64,000 nt of DNA from Pseudomonas sp. B6002 (GCF_013385985.1 NZ_JACAOY010000023.1:1-64000), one strand, 5' to 3'. Positions 28,823 through 38,874 are shown, counted from the stretch's first letter. Notes: generated from the sequence alone by a model not told the origin. Numbers and translations: made by a program.

Positions 28823-29063
28823 CACTCCCCGCCTTTTCCCACGTCAAAAACAGCACGCCTGTTGCCCTGCCCGCTGTGCCGGTATAAAAAAGTACCGGCT
28901 ACAGCGCAGACAAAGCCAAGACATATTCACACGCTAGGTTTAATGTAATCGCCCTGCGCTCTTGGTTAGCGCTGTCCGGGGTCGGCCGCTTGAACAAAGC
29001 AGGACGTTCCGGACTTTGAAGTGTCCTAAAGGCAGTCCCCGTAATAAAAGGAAACCCGCAGCG

Positions 29064-30728
29064 ATGGCGTACTACCGCACTCCTCATGACGTTACCGCTC
29101 TGCCCGCCTGGCAAGCGCTCAATCAACATCGCCAAGCCATGCAGGATTTCAGCATGCGCGAAGCGTTCAATGCCGATCCTCAGCGTTTCTCCCAGTTCAC
29201 CTTGAGCAGCTGCGGACTTTTCCTCGATTACTCGAAAAACCTGATCACCAGCGAAACCCGCGACTTGCTCGTGGGTTTGGCCAAGGAAGTCGGTCTCAAA
29301 GACGCGATCAACTCGCTGTATGCAGGCGAGCCGGTCAACTCCTCCGAAGGGCGCCCTGCCCTGCACACCGCCCTGCGCCGCCCAGTGGGCGACAAGCTGT
29401 CGGTCAACGGCGTGAACATCATGCCGGACGTGCACAAGGTGCTGAACCAGATCACTGACCTGGTCGGCCGCATCCACGACGGCCTGTGGCGTGGCTACAC
29501 CGAGAAGCCGATCACCGACGTGGTGAACATCGGTATCGGTGGCTCGTTCCTCGGCCCTGAGCTGGTGTCCGAGGCGTTGTTGTCCTACGCCCATAAAGGC
29601 GTGCGCTGCCACTACCTGGCGAACATCGACGGCAGCGAGTTCCACGAGCTGACCATGAAGCTGCGCGCCGAGACCACGCTGTTCATCGTTTCGTCGAAAT
29701 CCTTCAACACCCTGGAAACCCTGAAGAACGCCCAGGCCGCCCGTGCCTGGTACCTGGCCCAGGGGGGCTCGGAAGCCGAGCTGTACCGCCACTTCATCGC
29801 CGTATCGAGCAACAACGCCGCGGCCGTGGCCTTCGGTATCCGCGAAGAGAATATCTTCCCGATGTGGGACTGGGTTGGCGGCCGTTACTCGCTGTGGTCG
29901 GCCATCGGTTTGCCTATCGCGCTGGCCATCGGCATGTCCAACTTCAAGGAATTGCTGTCCGGTGCCTACACCATGGACCAGCATTTCCAGAACGCGCCGT
30001 TCGAACAGAACATGCCCGTGCTGCTGGGCCTGCTGGGCGTGTGGTACGGCAACTTCTGGGGCGCGCAGAGCCACGCGATCCTGCCGTACGACCACTACCT
30101 GCGTAACATCACCAAGCACCTGCAACAGCTGGACATGGAATCCAACGGCAAAAGCGTGCGCCAGGACGGCACGCCCGTGTCCACCGATACCGGCCCGGTG
30201 ATCTGGGGCGGTGTCGGCTGCAACGGCCAGCACGCGTACCACCAGTTGCTGCACCAAGGGACCCAACTGATCCCGGCCGACTTCATTGTGCCGATCGTCA
30301 GCTTCAACCCGGTGTCTGACCACCACCAGTGGCTGTACGCCAACTGCCTGTCCCAGAGCCAGGCACTGATGCTCGGCAAGACCCGCGCCGAAGCCGAAGC
30401 CGAGCTGCGCGACAAGGGCATCCCGGAAGCCGAAGTTCAGAAGCTGGCCCCGCACAAGGTGATCCCGGGCAACCGTCCGAGCAACACCCTGGTGGTAGAG
30501 CGCATCAGCCCGCGCCGCTTGGGCGCGCTGGTCGCCATGTATGAACACAAAGTGTTCGTGCAGAGCGTGATCTGGGGCATCAACGCCTTCGACCAATGGG
30601 GTGTGGAGCTGGGCAAAGAGCTGGGCAAAGGCGTGTACAACCGCCTGACCGGCGCCGAAGAAACCTCGGCCGAGGACGCTTCGACCCAGGGCCTGATCAA
30701 CTACTTCCGTGGTCGTCACCGCGGCTAA
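29064..30728 (+). CDS. pgi: Pgi, glucose-6-phosphate isomerase
   Basis: 554 residues, standard for the long bacterial form. Interconverts glucose-6-P and fructose-6-P; in pseudomonads it mainly recycles triose phosphates toward the Entner-Doudoroff route. Signature segments [18 protein letters not shown] (cited in part) and [11 protein letters not shown]-like C-terminal motif (here [12 protein letters not shown]) are present. The frame is open from 28962, but the AAAAGGAAA upstream of 29064 and family length decide the start. The 241-base gap before it holds a GCCGGTA/TACCGGC dyad (28876-28898). Confidence 0.96.
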   Translation: MAYYRTPHDVTALPAWQALNQHRQAMQDFSMREAFNADPQRFSQFTLSSCGLFLDYSKNLITSETRDLLVGLAKEVGLKDAINSLYAGEPVNSSEGRPALHTALRRPVGDKLSVNGVNIMPDVHKVLNQITDLVGRIHDGLWRGYTEKPITDVVNIGIGGSFLGPELVSEALLSYAHKGVRCHYLANIDGSEFHELTMKLRAETTLFIVSSKSFNTLETLKNAQAARAWYLAQGGSEAELYRHFIAVSSNNAAAVAFGIREENIFPMWDWVGGRYSLWSAIGLPIALAIGMSNFKELLSGAYTMDQHFQNAPFEQNMPVLLGLLGVWYGNFWGAQSHAILPYDHYLRNITKHLQQLDMESNGKSVRQDGTPVSTDTGPVIWGGVGCNGQHAYHQLLHQGTQLIPADFIVPIVSFNPVSDHHQWLYANCLSQSQALMLGKTRAEAEAELRDKGIPEAEVQKLAPHKVIPGNRPSNTLVVERISPRRLGALVAMYEHKVFVQSVIWGINAFDQWGVELGKELGKGVYNRLTGAEETSAEDASTQGLINYFRGRHRG

Positions 30729-30777
30729 GGGATCGGCACTACACTGATGGTCTGAAATGGCGGGAGCACACCTTCCT

Positions 30778-30862
30778 GTGTAGGAGCCGGCTTGCCGGCG
30801 ATGGCGTCCGAAAGATCGCCATCGCCGCGGTGCGACGATTCGACAAGCCGGCTCCTACACAC
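30778..30862. repeat. REPIN, GTAGGAGCCGGC type
   Basis: GTGTAGGAGCCGGCTTGCCGGCGATG on the left and CAAGCCGGCTCCTACAC on the right bracket an imperfect GGCGTC...GACGAT core. Same architecture as the element after folK but a different head sequence, hence another REP subgroup. It sits between pgi and acs. Confidence 0.85.
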
Positions 30863-30886
30863 AGGGCGCTCCCCTCTTGTCCCTAA

Positions 30887-30900
30887 AACAAGAATAAGGA
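30887..30900 (+). promoter_or_regulatory. Hfq/Crc CA motif over the acs Shine-Dalgarno
   Basis: AACAAGAATAA (30887-30897) is a perfect AAnAAnAAnAA motif that runs into the acs Shine-Dalgarno AAGGA (30896-30900), 6 bases from the ATG. This is the arrangement by which Hfq/Crc blocks translation of catabolic mRNAs. Confidence 0.7.
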
Positions 30901-30906
30901 CCGCTC

Positions 30907-32844
30907 ATGTTCGATATCAGCTCATTTCCCACCGCCGATGCCGTCCGCCGAGCTGCGCAGCTCAGCCAAGAGGACTACAAGCGTCTCTATCGCCAGTCCA
31001 TCGAACAGCCCGACACCTTCTGGGCCGAACAGGCCAAGGGCTTCCTTGACTGGATCAAACCCTGGCACACCGTTCAAATCTCAGACATCAAGACCGGCGC
31101 AGCGCAATGGTTTGCCGGTGCTCAGCTGAACGTCAGCTACAACTGCATCGACCGTCACCTGGCACAACGTGCCGATCAACCGGCCTTCATCTGGGAAGGC
31201 GATGACCCGACAACATCATCCACAATCACCTACCGCCAACTGCACCAAAACGTATGCCGCCTGGCCAATGTGCTGAAAAGCCGTGGCGTGAAGAAAGGCG
31301 ACCGCGTGTGCATCTACATGCCAATGATCCCGGAAGCAGCCTACGCGATGCTGGCCTGTACGCGTATTGGTGCCGTGCACTCCGTCGTGTTTGGCGGGTT
31401 CTCGCCCGACGCGCTGCGCGACCGCATTCTCGACGCCGACTGTCGCACCGTGATCACCGCTGACGAAGGCGTACGCGGTGGCAAGCCGGTGGCGCTGAAA
31501 CAGAACGTTGACAAGGCACTGGCCAGTTGCCCGAATGTGAGCACGGTGCTGGTGGTGGAACGCACCGGAGCAACCATTAACTGGAGCGAAGGCCGCGACC
31601 TCAACTATCAGTTCGCCCTGGAGGCCGCCAGCGACGACTGCCCGCCCGAGCCAATGGACGCCGAAGACCCGCTGTTCATCCTCTACACCTCCGGCAGCAC
31701 CGGCAAACCCAAGGGCGTGCTGCACACCACCGGTGGCTATCTGCTGCAGGCGGCGATGACCTTCAAGTACGTGATCGACTACCGCGACGACGAAGTGTTC
31801 TGGTGCACCGCCGACGTGGGCTGGGTCACCGGCCACAGCTATATCGTGTACGGCCCGCTGGCCAATGGCGCCACCTCACTGATGTTCGAAGGGGTGCCCA
31901 GCTACCCGGACAGCTCGCGCTTCTGGCAAGTGATCGATAAACACCAGGTGAATATCTTCTACACCGCGCCCACCGCCTTGCGCGCCTTGATGCGTGAGGG
32001 CCACGGCCCGCTGGAAAACACCTCCCGGGCGAGCCTGCGGCTGCTGGGCAGCGTCGGCGAACCGATCAACCCGGAAGCCTGGGACTGGTATTTCAATGCC
32101 GTGGGCGAGCAGCGCTGCCCCATCGTCGACACCTGGTGGCAGACCGAAACGGGCGGCATCATGCTCAGCCCCTTGGTCAGCGCACAGCGCATCAAGCCCG
32201 GTTGCGCCACCCAGCCGATGTTCGGCGTGCAGCCGGTGCTGTTGGATGAACACGGCAAGGTGCTGCACGGCGCCGGCAGCGGCGTATTGGCGATCAAGGC
32301 CAGTTGGCCCGGGCAGATCCGCAGTGTCTACGGCGACCCGCAGCGCATGATCGACACCTACTTCAAGCCCTACCCCGGCTACTACTTCACCGGCGATGGC
32401 GCTCGCCGCGATGAGGACGGCGACTACTGGATCACCGGGCGCATCGATGATGTGATCAACGTGTCCGGCCACCGTATTGGCACCGCCGAAGTAGAGAGCG
32501 CGCTGGTGCTGCACGACCAGGTCGCCGAAGCCGCAGTGGTGGGTTACCCCCACGACGTCAAGGGCCAGGGCATCTATGCCTTCGTCACCCCCATGAATGG
32601 CGTAGAACCCAGCGACACACTGAAAAAACACCTGCTGGAACTGGTCAGCAAGGAAATCGGCAGCTTTGCCAAGCCGGAACTGATCCAATGGGCGCCAGCC
32701 CTGCCAAAAACCCGCTCCGGCAAGATCATGCGGCGTATCTTGCGCAAGATCGCCTGCAACGAACTCGACAGCCTGGGCGACACCTCGACCCTGGCCGACC
32801 CGAGCGTGGTGGACGGCCTGATCGACAAACGCCTGAACCGATAG
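30907..32844 (+). CDS. acs: acetyl-CoA synthetase (AMP-forming)
   Basis: 645 residues, ANL superfamily. Activates acetate to acetyl-CoA through acetyl-AMP. Motifs: [12 protein letters not shown] (P-loop-like A3), [10 protein letters not shown] (A5), hinge/ATP region [21 protein letters not shown] (cited by parts YFTGDG and WITGR), and the C-terminal SGKIMRR with Lys606, the acetylation-controlled catalytic lysine. Growth on acetate needs this step. A Crc/Hfq motif covers its ribosome-binding site. 16 bases separate it from the MpaB-like gene, which may be cotranscribed. Confidence 0.95.
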   Translation: MFDISSFPTADAVRRAAQLSQEDYKRLYRQSIEQPDTFWAEQAKGFLDWIKPWHTVQISDIKTGAAQWFAGAQLNVSYNCIDRHLAQRADQPAFIWEGDDPTTSSTITYRQLHQNVCRLANVLKSRGVKKGDRVCIYMPMIPEAAYAMLACTRIGAVHSVVFGGFSPDALRDRILDADCRTVITADEGVRGGKPVALKQNVDKALASCPNVSTVLVVERTGATINWSEGRDLNYQFALEAASDDCPPEPMDAEDPLFILYTSGSTGKPKGVLHTTGGYLLQAAMTFKYVIDYRDDEVFWCTADVGWVTGHSYIVYGPLANGATSLMFEGVPSYPDSSRFWQVIDKHQVNIFYTAPTALRALMREGHGPLENTSRASLRLLGSVGEPINPEAWDWYFNAVGEQRCPIVDTWWQTETGGIMLSPLVSAQRIKPGCATQPMFGVQPVLLDEHGKVLHGAGSGVLAIKASWPGQIRSVYGDPQRMIDTYFKPYPGYYFTGDGARRDEDGDYWITGRIDDVINVSGHRIGTAEVESALVLHDQVAEAAVVGYPHDVKGQGIYAFVTPMNGVEPSDTLKKHLLELVSKEIGSFAKPELIQWAPALPKTRSGKIMRRILRKIACNELDSLGDTSTLADPSVVDGLIDKRLNR

Positions 32845-32860
32845 GAACCCTTGAGTCGCC

Positions 32861-33730
32861 ATGGAATTTATCCGCAGCCGTATCGAAACCCAGTTGATGA
32901 GCCTCACCGGCTTGTCACTGGGCCAACTGGACCTGGAAAACCCCAAGGGCGATCCTGGCCTGTTCGGGCCCGACTCGGTGAGCTGGCAAGTGCATGGCGA
33001 CTTCAGCAGCATGTTGATCGGCGGCATCAGCGCCTTGATGTTGCAAGCCTTGCACCCACTGGCCCTGGCGGGTGTGTGGGACCATTCGAATTTCCGCCAG
33101 GACATGCTCGGGCGTTTGCGGCGCACCTCGCAGTTCATCTCCGGCACCACCTTCGGCTCACGCCAAGACGCCGAATGGCTGATCGAGAAAGTACGCACCA
33201 TTCACCTGCAAGTGGTCGGCCACGCGCCGGACGGGCGGCCTTACGCGGCCAGCGACCCAGAGTTGCTGACCTGGGTGCACGTGGCGGAAGTCAGCAATTT
33301 TCTGGCGGCGCACCTGCGCTATCGCAACCCTCATCTCTCGGGGCGGGATCAGGACCGCTACTACAGCGAAATCGCCTTGGTGGCTGAACGCCTGGGCGCG
33401 CGGCATGTTCCCCGTTCACGGCAGGACGTTTCGGATTATCTGGAGCGTATCCGCCCTCAACTGTTGTGCGACGAACGCAGTCGCGAAGTGTTGCGCCTGC
33501 TGGTCAATGCGCCCGCCCCCAGCACCCTGGCCAAGCCCTTTGGCAGCTTGATGATGCAGGCCGGGATCGACCTGCTGCCGGAATGGGCGAGCACCCTGCT
33601 CGAACAGCACCAAAGCCCGTTGCAGCGCCAGATGATCCGCGCCGGGGTCAGACGCAGTGCACCCTTGCTGCGCTGGGCCATGCGCAATGGTTCGGTGCAA
33701 CGCGCCCATCGGCGGATGGGGTTGATGTAG
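32861..33730 (+). CDS. MpaB/DUF2236-family oxygenase-like protein
   Basis: 289 residues of the DUF2236 family, which includes MpaB and the latex-clearing protein Lcp, both b-type heme oxygenases. The conserved core has QALHPLALAGVWDHSNF, RLRRTSQFISGTTFG and the helix with LLTWVHVAEVSNFL; its histidines (HP and VH) are candidate heme ligands. No signal peptide. Short intergenic distance suggests an operon with acs, but substrate and role are unknown. Confidence 0.82.
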   Translation: MEFIRSRIETQLMSLTGLSLGQLDLENPKGDPGLFGPDSVSWQVHGDFSSMLIGGISALMLQALHPLALAGVWDHSNFRQDMLGRLRRTSQFISGTTFGSRQDAEWLIEKVRTIHLQVVGHAPDGRPYAASDPELLTWVHVAEVSNFLAAHLRYRNPHLSGRDQDRYYSEIALVAERLGARHVPRSRQDVSDYLERIRPQLLCDERSREVLRLLVNAPAPSTLAKPFGSLMMQAGIDLLPEWASTLLEQHQSPLQRQMIRAGVRRSAPLLRWAMRNGSVQRAHRRMGLM

Positions 33731-33786
33731 GCAACGCCGCATAACTGTTAAACTTCGCGCCCTCTTTTCCCAGCAAGGCGCGCTCC

Positions 33787-34803
33787 ATGTCTCCCCTGAA
33801 TCAGGCGCTGCGCGCCGCCCTCGACTATCGCCAAGACCTGATCAACGAGCTGCACGCCCAAGGCACCGACTGCTACCGGCTGTTCCATGGCAGCCAGGAG
33901 GGCGCTGGCGGCCTGACCATCGACCGCTATGGTCCGCAACTGCTGGTGCAGAGCTTCCACCAATCGCTGGAAACCGCCGACCTGCTGGACCTGCATCAAC
34001 TGATCAATCAGTACATGGGGCTGGAATTGTTGCTGGTCTATAACGACCGCTCCCGTGGCAATTCGCGGATCGACCGTGAAGACACGGTGTACCGCGCCGA
34101 CCCCGCGGCATTGGAAGACCTGGTCGGCCAGGAGTGGGGCCTCAACTACCGTGTGCGCGGTCGTCATGCCGGGCAAGACCCGTTGCTGTTCCTCGATTTG
34201 CGCAACACGCGCGGCTGGGTCAAGGCGCACAGCGCCGGCAAAAGCGTGCTGAACCTGTTTGCCTACACCTGCGGCGTGGGCTTGAGCGCGGCAGCCGGAG
34301 GCGCGCGTGAGGTGTGCAACCTGGACTTTGCCGAGGGCAACCTGGCGGTCGGGCGCGAAAACGGCCTGTTGAACCCGCAATTGCCGACCATGGAGTTCGT
34401 GCAGTCCGACTACTTCCCGGCGATTCGCCAATTGGCGGGGCTGCCGATCACCCAGCGGCGCGGCCAGAAGTTGCCCAGCTACCCGCGTCTGGAGCAGCGT
34501 CAATACGACCTGGTACTGCTCGACCCTCCGGCCTGGGCCAAGAGCGCCTTCGGCACCGTCGACCTGTTGCGCGACTACCAGAGCCTGCTCAAGCCGGCAC
34601 TGCTGGCCACCGCCGACAACGGCGTGCTGATCTGCTGCAACAACCTGGCGAAGGTCAGCATGGATGACTGGCGTGAACAGGTACTGCGCTGCGCCGAAAA
34701 AGCCGGTCGCCCGGTCCGCGAGTGGACCGTCATGACGCCTGGGGCTGACTTCCCGTCCCGGGACCAGCAGCCTCCGTTGAAAACCCTGATCCTGCAACTG
34801 TAA
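33787..34803 (+). CDS. RlmI/RlmK-like class I SAM-dependent methyltransferase
   Basis: 338 residues. The N-terminal part (GLTIDRYGPQLLVQSF) resembles the EEHUD domain of 23S rRNA m5C methyltransferase RlmI, but the PUA domain is missing. The Rossmann core has motif I VLNLFAYTCGVGLSAAAGGA (cited parts NLFAYTCG) and motif IV LDPPAWAKS, the DPP(A/S) form typical of rRNA methyltransferases. RNA methylation is likely; the target base is not deducible. Monocistronic by spacing. Confidence 0.85.
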   Translation: MSPLNQALRAALDYRQDLINELHAQGTDCYRLFHGSQEGAGGLTIDRYGPQLLVQSFHQSLETADLLDLHQLINQYMGLELLLVYNDRSRGNSRIDREDTVYRADPAALEDLVGQEWGLNYRVRGRHAGQDPLLFLDLRNTRGWVKAHSAGKSVLNLFAYTCGVGLSAAAGGAREVCNLDFAEGNLAVGRENGLLNPQLPTMEFVQSDYFPAIRQLAGLPITQRRGQKLPSYPRLEQRQYDLVLLDPPAWAKSAFGTVDLLRDYQSLLKPALLATADNGVLICCNNLAKVSMDDWREQVLRCAEKAGRPVREWTVMTPGADFPSRDQQPPLKTLILQL

Positions 34804-34878
34804 GACTTATCCCAACGGAGCCTGTTCTTCGGAACCGAAAACCCGTGCCATACTCCAAGGCACTCTCGTTCGACACAG

Positions 34879-37806
34879 ATGGCGTCACCCATGCCCAAAG
34901 GATTGATTCGCGCCGTCGGCGCCTTGTTGACTGCTCTGGCTCTGTACAGCTTGCTGGGCTTTTTGATTTTGCCCGGCATTGCGCTTCGCATCGCCAACCA
35001 ACAGTTGGCCCATTACGCCACGGTGCCGGCGCGCATCGAGCGTATCGAGCTCAACCCGTTCAGCCTGGAGCTGACCGTGTGGGGCCTGCAAATCGGTGAA
35101 CCCGGCAAGGAACAAGTCGGCTTCGAGCGCCTTTACGCCAACCTGCAGATCGACAGCCTCTGGACCCGCGCCCTGCACCTGGCGGACGTCGAGCTGGACA
35201 AGCCCAAGACCGAGCTGCTGTTCGACAAGTCCGGCCAACTGAACCTGGCGCAACTGTTCAAGCTGCCGCCGAGCGAGCCGACCCCGGCCGATCCCAACGC
35301 CAAACCGTTCCCGCTGCGCATCGAGCGCATCAAGCTAGCGAGCGGCTATGTGCATTTCCAGGATCTGCGCCCCAGCGAGCCGATCGAATTCCTTTACGAC
35401 AAACTCGACTTCGAGCTGAAAAACCTCAGCACCCTGCCTGAAGACAACGCCGACATGACGTTGGTGGCCGCAGGCCCCGAAGGCGGGCAAATCGACTGGA
35501 AAGGCAATTTCAGCCTGGTGCCGATCACCTCCGAGGGCACCCTGAAAGTCACCGACGGCAAGATGAAAGCTTGGTGGCCGTACGTACGCGATGCCTTGCC
35601 ATTGGTACTTGAAGACGGTGTGTTGAATTTCAGCACCGACTATAAATTCAGCCTGGCCAAAGAGACCGAACTCAACCTGACCAACACCGCTGCGAGCATC
35701 GCGCCGTTTGCGATCAAGGCCCCCGATGGCCGCCCGCTGGCACGTCTGGAGCGCCTGGACGTCAGCGAAACCACGGTGGACCTGGCCAAGCAGCAAGTAG
35801 TAGTTGGCAAGATCCGCAGCAACAAGCTTGAAACCTGGGCCGCCCGCGAAGCCGATGGTCAACTGGACTGGCAGAAGCTGTTTGCCAGTCAACCGAGTAA
35901 ACCGGCCAAGGCGGAACCCGCCACCGCACCGGCCACCGCTGACTCGCCCAAACCTGAACCTGCCGCGCCGAGCAAACCCTGGCAGGTGCTGCTCAAGGAC
36001 GTGCAACTGCGCAATTATCAGGTGCACCTGGCCGACCGCCAGGTCAAACCTGCCGTCGCGCTGGAACTGGGCCCGCTGAATGTCGATGTACAGAACTTCG
36101 ACAGCCTCAACCAGAGCCCCTTCACCTTGAAGGTCGACACGGGGCTGGGCAAGCAAGGCAAGATCCTCGCGACCGGCGAAGTGAACCTCAACCCGATCAG
36201 CGCCAAGCTTAAAGTGAACACCCAGGACATCGACCTGCGGGTCGCCCAGTCCTACATCAGCCCGTTCATTCGCCTGGAACTGCGCAGCGGCATGTTGGGC
36301 AGCAACCTGGACGTGAACCTCAAAAGCGCGGACCCGCTGAAGCTGCAGGTCACTGGCCGGGCGCAGGTCGATCAACTGCATACCCTGGATACCCTCAAGA
36401 CCCGCGACTTCGTCAAATGGCAGCGCCTGGTACTGGAGGGCGTGAACTACCAGCATGGCGACAGCCTGTCGATCGACAAGGTCAACCTGCTGCAGCCGTA
36501 TGCGCGCTTCATGATCAACGATGACCGCACCACCAACGTTGATGACCTGTTGATCCCGCAACCCGCCGACAAAACATCCAAGCCCGCCAGCAAGGAAAAG
36601 CCGTTGGGCATTCGTATCGGGCAAATTGCGATCAATGACGGGTCGGCCAACTTTGCCGACTTCAGCCTGACACCCAACTTCGCCACGGCGATCCAACAGC
36701 TCAACGGCCAGATCGGCACCATTGACAGTCGCCAGGCCAAGCCCGCCAGCGTCAATATCAACGGCAAGGTGGACCGCTATGCACCTGTGACCATCAAGGG
36801 CAGCGTGAACCCTTTCGACCCGATGGCGGCGCTGGATATCGCCACCAGCTTCAAGCGTGTCGAACTGACGACTCTGACCCCCTACTCCGGCAAGTTCGCT
36901 GGCTTCCGTATCCGCAAAGGCCGGCTGAACCTCGACCTGCACTATGTGATTACAAAGGGCCAGTTGAAAGCCGAAAACAAAGTGGTGGTCGAGCAACTGC
37001 AATTGGGGGAGAAAGTCGACAGTGCGGACGCCGTGGACCTGCCGATCCGCCTGGCAATTGCCTTGCTCAAGGACAGCGATGGCAAAATCTCCATCGAGCT
37101 GCCGGTGACCGGCGACTTGAACAACCCGCAATTCAGCGTAATGCCGATTGTGTGGCAGACCCTGCGCAACTTGGTGGTACGTGCGGCGACGGCGCCGTTC
37201 AAGTTCATTGGTGGGCTGATCTCAGGCGGCGGTGCTGAGGATTTGGGCAACGTGTCCTTCGCCGCGGGTTCCAGCGATTTGAGCAAGGATGCCGAAGGCG
37301 CCTTGAACAGCCTGGCCAAAGCATTGAAAGAACGTCCAGCCCTACGCCTGGAAATCGAAGGCACTGCAGCCGCCAGCAGCGACGGCCCATTCCTGGCCGC
37401 ACAGCGCCTGGAGCGTGAATACCAATACAACTACTACAAGATCCTGCAACGCCGTGGCGACAAGGTCCCGGCGCAGGCCTCGCTGTTGGTCGTACCGGAG
37501 AAAGAGAAAGCGCCGCTGCTGGAAGGCATTTATCGCACACGCCTGAAGCAACAACCGCCAGCGGAGTGGAAAGACCTGAGCAACGACGACCGCTCTGCGA
37601 AGCTGCGTGAGGGCGTGATCAAGTTCTGGAGCACCAGTGACGTCTTGCTGCGTCAGCTGGGCCAGGACCGCGCCAGCACGATCAAGGACTACTTGGTGGA
37701 CAAGGGGCAGCTTGAAGATGAACGGGTGTACTTCATTGATGCGAACCTGGGGCAGGCGGAGAAAGATGGTCGGGTGGTGACCCCGATGCATCTGGATGCT
37801 GAATAA
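34879..37806 (+). CDS. large AsmA-like DUF748 envelope protein
   Basis: 975 residues. One N-terminal transmembrane helix (about 10-32, LLTALALYSLLGFLILPGIAL) anchors a long periplasmic region with two DUF748 modules separated by a Pro/Ala/Lys-rich linker (about 335-365). AsmA-like/DUF748 proteins form extended beta-grooves thought to carry phospholipids between membranes. ATG at 34879 or 34891 both lack a clear Shine-Dalgarno. Convergent with the BON-domain gene. Specific function is unknown. Confidence 0.85.
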   Translation: MASPMPKGLIRAVGALLTALALYSLLGFLILPGIALRIANQQLAHYATVPARIERIELNPFSLELTVWGLQIGEPGKEQVGFERLYANLQIDSLWTRALHLADVELDKPKTELLFDKSGQLNLAQLFKLPPSEPTPADPNAKPFPLRIERIKLASGYVHFQDLRPSEPIEFLYDKLDFELKNLSTLPEDNADMTLVAAGPEGGQIDWKGNFSLVPITSEGTLKVTDGKMKAWWPYVRDALPLVLEDGVLNFSTDYKFSLAKETELNLTNTAASIAPFAIKAPDGRPLARLERLDVSETTVDLAKQQVVVGKIRSNKLETWAAREADGQLDWQKLFASQPSKPAKAEPATAPATADSPKPEPAAPSKPWQVLLKDVQLRNYQVHLADRQVKPAVALELGPLNVDVQNFDSLNQSPFTLKVDTGLGKQGKILATGEVNLNPISAKLKVNTQDIDLRVAQSYISPFIRLELRSGMLGSNLDVNLKSADPLKLQVTGRAQVDQLHTLDTLKTRDFVKWQRLVLEGVNYQHGDSLSIDKVNLLQPYARFMINDDRTTNVDDLLIPQPADKTSKPASKEKPLGIRIGQIAINDGSANFADFSLTPNFATAIQQLNGQIGTIDSRQAKPASVNINGKVDRYAPVTIKGSVNPFDPMAALDIATSFKRVELTTLTPYSGKFAGFRIRKGRLNLDLHYVITKGQLKAENKVVVEQLQLGEKVDSADAVDLPIRLAIALLKDSDGKISIELPVTGDLNNPQFSVMPIVWQTLRNLVVRAATAPFKFIGGLISGGGAEDLGNVSFAAGSSDLSKDAEGALNSLAKALKERPALRLEIEGTAAASSDGPFLAAQRLEREYQYNYYKILQRRGDKVPAQASLLVVPEKEKAPLLEGIYRTRLKQQPPAEWKDLSNDDRSAKLREGVIKFWSTSDVLLRQLGQDRASTIKDYLVDKGQLEDERVYFIDANLGQAEKDGRVVTPMHLDAE

Positions 37807-37828
37807 CCTCCTAAGCACCTCATCCAAC

Positions 37829-37918
37829 TGTGGGAGCGGGCTTGCCCGCGAATGCGGTGAATCAGTCGACCCATCGGTTAGCTGACACGACGCCTTCGCG
37901 GGCAAGCCCGCTCCCACA
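37829..37918. repeat. REPIN, GTGGGAGCGGGC type
   Basis: TGTGGGAGCGGGCTTGCCCGCGAA and TTCGCGGGCAAGCCCGCTCCCACA are exact inverted heads around a 40-base core, 90 bp in all. It lies 20 bases past the DUF748 stop and may act as a 3' stabiliser. Confidence 0.9.
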
Positions 37919-37963
37919 TTGGGTCTATGTTGTGGTGAGGTTTTTATCCAGCCTCAAATAGAA

Positions 37964-37991
37964 CAGGCCCCGACACGAGTGTCGGGGCCTG
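37964..37991. terminator. strong dyad between convergent DUF748 and BON genes
   Basis: CAGGCCCCGACAC / GTGTCGGGGCCTG is a 13-bp perfect stem. On the minus strand it is followed by TTCTATTT, so it most likely ends the BON-gene transcript, leaving a 3'UTR of about 110-135 nt. A second small hairpin GACCACA/TGTGGTC lies at 37996-38013. Confidence 0.75.
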
Positions 37992-38100
37992 TAATGACCA
38001 CATCCCTGTGGTCGGTCGCATGAACTCAAGAGGTGCATCGGGTGGATATCTAACTCACCCTTAGCCGCCGCCGTCTAGTTCAAGACGAATCCTTCAGTAT

Positions 38101-38721
38101 TTACTCTGCTTTCAGGCCATCGGCCGATACAGCCTTAACGCCTTTGATTTTCTTGGTGATGTTCACCGCGGTGGTTTTCTGGGCTTCAGTGACCGCTACG
38201 GCCGAAGACAGGGAAACAACACCTTTGTTGGTTTCGACTTTGATGTCGGTGCCAGGAATGCCTTTCTCGGTTACCAGATCAGCTTTCACTTTGGTGGTGA
38301 TCCAGGTATCAGAGGTCGACTCTTTAGCGCTGGCAGCCGCGCCTTTGGTCTTGTCGATGCCGTCAGCCTTGGTCGCGCCGCCAGCCAACAGGCCATCAGC
38401 GGAAACGGCGGTTACACCTTTGATTTTCTTGGTGATCGCTACAGCAGTGGCTTTTTGCGAATCAGAGATAGCGACTGTGGACGACAGGGAAACCACGCCT
38501 TTGTTGGTTTCAACCTTGATGTCCGAGCCAGGAATGCCTTTCTCGGTCAGCAGATCGGATTTAACTTTGGTAGTGATCCAAGTATCCGAAACGCTTTCTT
38601 TGGCCTTGGTCGCTTCACCCGCCGCCAAAGTCATAGGGGCTTGGGAAGTCTGAGCAAAGGCTACGTTAGCACCCATGGCCAGAGTCAGAGCGGTAGCAGT
38701 AGCGAGAGCGAACTTCTTCAT
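38101..38721 (-). CDS. secreted protein with two BON domains (OsmY-like)
   Basis: 206 residues from the ATG at 38721 (GGAG 9 bases upstream; the frame opens at 38757). Signal peptide KKFALATATALTLAMGANVAFA, then two nearly identical BON modules (about 40-110 and 135-205), each with DTWITTKVKSDLLTEKGIPGSDIKVETNKGVV-type sequence (shared parts: SDTWITTKVK, EKGIPG, IKVETNKGVVSLSS). BON domains bind phospholipid or other envelope surfaces; OsmY is osmotically induced. The two modules are clearly an internal duplication. Promoter region is unusual. Confidence 0.9.
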   Translation of the reverse strand: MKKFALATATALTLAMGANVAFAQTSQAPMTLAAGEATKAKESVSDTWITTKVKSDLLTEKGIPGSDIKVETNKGVVSLSSTVAISDSQKATAVAITKKIKGVTAVSADGLLAGGATKADGIDKTKGAAASAKESTSDTWITTKVKADLVTEKGIPGTDIKVETNKGVVSLSSAVAVTEAQKTTAVNITKKIKGVKAVSADGLKAE

Positions 38722-38792
38722 ACGAGTAACTCCTGTTTTATTAAAAGTCCGCAGCACATGAACCTTGATGCTGCAGCGTTAACAGGGATATT

Positions 38793-38808
38793 GCAGGCAG
38801 TGTGCCAA
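38793..38808 (-). promoter_or_regulatory. candidate sigma54 promoter of the BON gene
   Basis: The minus strand reads TTGGCACACTGCCTGCAA with GG at 38806-38805 and GC at 38794-38793, exactly 10 bases apart. TGGCAC and CTGCA match the -24/-12 consensus as well as the crcZ promoter does. Predicted start about 38781, giving a 60-nt leader. Confidence 0.55.
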
Positions 38809-38874
38809 GTCGTGACTGATTATTAAGTTCTTATAAAACAATGACTTATAAAAACTGGCGATTTTCGAAATCGT

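Noticed and set aside
38825-38830. GAACTT on the minus strand upstream of the BON gene, like an AlgU -35
   Set aside because: No TCTGA-like -10 follows at 16-17 bases; the nearest downstream match is the sigma54-type element instead.
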